Below are positions 15,576 through 17,861 of a DNA stretch of 17,861 nucleotides, in pieces; the first letter of the stretch is position 1, and every line of letters starts with the position of its first letter. Under the pieces are notes generated by a model. The model saw only the letters and a list, made by a program, of their open reading frames with translations. It was not told where the DNA came from and ran no database searches. A program made the position numbers and the translations under genes. Source of the stretch: Balneolales bacterium (GTDB lineage Bacteria; Bacteroidota; Rhodothermia; Balneolales; Natronogracilivirgulaceae); assembly GCA_007116685.1 (NCBI GenBank), contig SKIC01000281.1:1-17861 (forward strand). Reading direction: 5' to 3'.

Positions 15576-16512
15576 CTCCAAAGTAATGATACCATTTACG
15601 GAAGGGGGCATAGGCGTTATTGGCGTCAAACGGGCGCTTATAATCTGAGTTTTTGCATTCTTCGCTGCAGCAACCTTCCATTTTTTCTGCACCTTCCGGT
15701 GTGCAAACAAACAAACGGTTACACTCCATATTTGCGCAGTTTATGTACATATCGCAGGGATCGCCTGTGATTTCACAAAAACTTACCGGCTCGTCGTCAA
15801 GAGGATTAACCGGAACCACAAGACGATCATCAAATACAAAACACTTCCCCTTATAATGCACACCGCCTTCTTTTTTGGCATAATTGAGAATTCCGCCATG
15901 TAATTGATACACGTCTTTGTAGCCTTTTTTACGCATCAGGATGGAGAACTTTTCGCAGCGGATTCCCCCAGTACAGTACATCAGCACCTTTTTATCCTTA
16001 TCCAGTTGGGCTTCGTTTTCATCCAGCCATTTAGGGAAATCATAGAAATTCTCTACGTCAGGCAAAATAGCGCCTTCAAAATGGCCTACTTTCGATTCGT
16101 AATTATTCCGCACATCGATAAGGTGGATATCCTCTCCTGATTCTAAAACTCTGCGCCAATCGGTTGGATCTAAATGATTTATTCCTTCTTCTGCGACATC
16201 TAGCGGGATAGGAGATTTTAGAGAAACAATTTCAGGCCTATGCTTAACTATAAACTTGGCAAAAGGATTTTCATCCGACTCGTCTATTTTAAATTCGGTT
16301 TCAGCAAAACCTTCATAGCTACGCAACCAATCCATATAGGCTTCGGTATCTTTCTTTTTACCGCCCAAAGTTCCGTTAATTCCCTCGGTCTCACTAAGGT
16401 AGATTCTACCCCTCAGGTTGTGTTTTTTGGCGAATTCTTTATGAGCCGTAATCATGCCTTCTACATCGCTAATTGCATGAAAGTGATAATACAATAATAC
16501 CTGAAAATCCAT
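15541..16512 (-). CDS. trhO: tRNA uridine-34 hydroxylase TrhO (rhodanese family)
   Basis: A 323-residue protein of the YceA/TrhO family, which hydroxylates U34 of certain tRNAs to 5-hydroxyuridine using oxygen. The N-terminal domain contains RIYLSETEGINGTLGG (36-51), a family signature. The central rhodanese domain has HLIDVRNNYESKVGHFEGAI (130-149) and the active-site loop MYCTGGIRCEKFS, with Cys180 as the catalytic cysteine. A Cys-rich C-terminal region follows (CEITGDPCDMYINCANMECNRLFVC...GCCSEEC), possibly metal-binding, as in other members. The length is typical. It is the first gene of a two-gene operon with the pseudouridine synthase and is divergent from the metalloprotease gene. A weak AGGA lies just before the ATG. 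Confidence 0.93.
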   Translation of the reverse strand: MDFQVLLYYHFHAISDVEGMITAHKEFAKKHNLRGRIYLSETEGINGTLGGKKKDTEAYMDWLRSYEGFAETEFKIDESDENPFAKFIVKHRPEIVSLKSPIPLDVAEEGINHLDPTDWRRVLESGEDIHLIDVRNNYESKVGHFEGAILPDVENFYDFPKWLDENEAQLDKDKKVLMYCTGGIRCEKFSILMRKKGYKDVYQLHGGILNYAKKEGGVHYKGKCFVFDDRLVVPVNPLDDEPVSFCEITGDPCDMYINCANMECNRLFVCTPEGAEKMEGCCSEECKNSDYKRPFDANNAYAPFRKWYHYFGDEFKSRQASSS

Positions 16513-16634
16513 ATTCCTGTTAAACTGTTAAAAAAAGCGTACTTTATGTGTATGATAATCTTGGAAGACACCGAAACTTGTTATCTCTCGTTACAAGCGG
16601 TGTAATCATCAAAAATACTGCTTTTTATCTCGGT

Positions 16635-17861
16635 TTGCACACTCCGTTTACATACAACATCAGATATATATTTTTGGCGGTTTTACTACCGGCATTCTTA
16701 TTTGTTTTTAGCATTACGGGTTTTGTAACTGCCAACGAACGGCATACATGTTTTAAATCAGGTTCTGAAATTAGTCTCCGTGTTGCCGACCAGGAAGACT
16801 GGAACACTTATTTATCCGCCAGTGGCCGGTTTTTACTCCATTATGTTACCAGTGGCTCAAACACTGTTCCTCCCAATGACGAGTCCGGTTCCGGCACACC
16901 AGATTTTATAGAAAAAGCCGCTACTTTTGCCGATTCCACGTATCGATACTTAATCGAGCAGAATAATTATCCGGATTTCACATCCGCCCAAACCCCATAC
17001 GCTATTTATTTTCGGGATTCTCCGTATTTGGGATTTACAGGGGTGATAGAGAATGGAACTCATATTATTCTGCATCGCAATTTTGAGGAAATTCGCCAAG
17101 GCAACACCACCGTACCACCACCAGAAAACAGCGACCCGGATGGACGTGCGCTTGGTGCTTTAAAAGTCACGATGGCTCATGAAATCATGCATGCCATTCA
17201 GTTTTTTGCTTTGGGAGAATTCAGAGAATTACATTGGCTGGAAATGGATGCCGTCATGGCCAGCCACTTTGTGTTTCCGAATGTGTTAGATTATCTAAAC
17301 GATATTAACAGCTCGAACTCTATTTTTTCAAATCCACAGCAAAGCACGCCCGTAGCCTATCACCACGCCACCTGGATGCACTATTTTACCGAAGTATTCG
17401 GGCTGAATTTTTGGGGAGAAGTTTGGCAAACCAGAAAGCAAAAGACCAGTTTGGATATGCTCGATGCCATCAAACAGAAACTGGAAAATCAACAAGAACA
17501 TCTGGCAGAACATCATTTGGAATTGCATTTATGGCATGTCGCAGTTGGATATCGTTCGCCCTCAGATTTTGGATTTGAAAACAGATTGCTCTATCCCAAT
17601 GCCAACATGACGCAAACGTTTTCTTCGCTACCCGATGACATCCTAACCGTACGCTCTGTAAACAGTATGGCAGCGCATTATTTGCTTTTTCATAATCAAC
17701 TTGCGAGAAAAGGTCCGCTAAGGATTTCGTTATTTACAGAAGATGCTGAGCCTCAGATAGGAGTAATCCGATTCCGAAACGGTGAAACTGAAATTCACCG
17801 GTTTGAAATGAAATCAAGTGGTATTACGCATATAGAACCCGGTTTTTTGTGGGAAGAAACG
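16635..17861 (+). CDS. Secreted HExxH metalloprotease, MXAN_6640-like (partial, runs off the right edge)
   Basis: The frame has no stop from 16524 to the end of the window, so the C-terminus is missing. A strongly hydrophobic export signal (YIFLAVLLPAFLFVFSITGFVTA) is followed by FLLHYVTSGSN, GTPDFIEKAATFADSTYRYLI and YAIYFRDSPYLGFTG, as in MXAN_6640-type putative metalloproteases. The zinc motif HEIMH is at 17178-17192 (MAHEIMHAIQFF). ELHWLEMDAVMASHF follows, and its Glu could be the third zinc ligand. There is no ATG before the zinc motif: candidate starts are GTG 16548, TTG 16578 (GGAAG 10 nt upstream) and TTG 16635. TTG 16635 is used here because it gives the most normal signal peptide, but the start is unsure. 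Cell location is probably periplasmic or extracellular; the substrate is unknown. Confidence 0.75.
   Translation, partial: MHTPFTYNIRYIFLAVLLPAFLFVFSITGFVTANERHTCFKSGSEISLRVADQEDWNTYLSASGRFLLHYVTSGSNTVPPNDESGSGTPDFIEKAATFADSTYRYLIEQNNYPDFTSAQTPYAIYFRDSPYLGFTGVIENGTHIILHRNFEEIRQGNTTVPPPENSDPDGRALGALKVTMAHEIMHAIQFFALGEFRELHWLEMDAVMASHFVFPNVLDYLNDINSSNSIFSNPQQSTPVAYHHATWMHYFTEVFGLNFWGEVWQTRKQKTSLDMLDAIKQKLENQQEHLAEHHLELHLWHVAVGYRSPSDFGFENRLLYPNANMTQTFSSLPDDILTVRSVNSMAAHYLLFHNQLARKGPLRISLFTEDAEPQIGVIRFRNGETEIHRFEMKSSGITHIEPGFLWEET

Noticed and set aside
15576..15710. Upstream extension of the pseudouridine synthase by 45 codons
   Set aside because: The extension lies wholly within trhO in another frame and does not resemble RluA-family N-termini.
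17328..17528. 66-codon open frame on the minus strand
   Set aside because: Antisense to the metalloprotease frame, which continues uninterrupted with conserved motifs.
17520..17532. AATTGCATTTA shared by the first bases of the window and 17521-17531
   Set aside because: An 11-bp AT-rich match inside coding sequence with no extension; consistent with chance.

Overview
The window comes from an AT-leaning bacterial chromosome (low-40s % GC by eye). Several signs suggest a Bacteroidota-like or Balneolota-like marine or halophilic organism: a Gld-type ABC transporter with GldG-like and DUF4340 partners, a sensor that joins a two-component-type beta-propeller and Y_Y_Y region to a SpoIIE phosphatase, many lipoproteins, and a class I-type HMG-CoA reductase. 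This placement is an inference from gene content. Shine-Dalgarno sites are seen at only some genes.

Layout. At the left edge is a possible tail of an upstream gene, then an RlmG/RsmC-type rRNA guanine-N2 methyltransferase (+). A 362-bp gap between convergent genes follows; it holds two perfect, nested GC-rich inverted repeats. Next is a lipoprotein with an ethylbenzene-dehydrogenase-type haem-binding domain (-), divergent from a 1065-residue membrane sensor/SpoIIE phosphatase (+); the 165-bp space between them has a palindrome and a good sigma70-type promoter. The sensor gene meets, tail to tail with 8 bp between stops, a protein that fuses an SCP-2-like lipid-binding domain to an R2-like ligand-binding oxidase (-).

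Upstream of that on the same strand is a tight four-gene operon: ABC ATPase, ABC-2 permease, GldG-like protein and DUF4340 protein. The first three are joined by ATGA stop/start overlaps and preceded by a sigma70-type promoter. Further right, all on the minus strand, are HMG-CoA reductase with a terminator, a small NTF2-like lipoprotein with a structured 3' region and terminator, and a two-gene RNA-modification operon (trhO and an RluA-family pseudouridine synthase). The right edge holds a secreted HExxH metalloprotease (+), cut by the window, whose start codon is unclear.

Most genes are ordinary housekeeping or envelope functions. The items most worth a second look are the SCP-2/R2lox fusion, the multi-hairpin structure at 1218-1429, the divergent haem-lipoprotein/SpoIIE-sensor pair with its palindrome, and the missing start codon of the metalloprotease. 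No CRISPR array, insertion sequence, tRNA or rRNA was seen.
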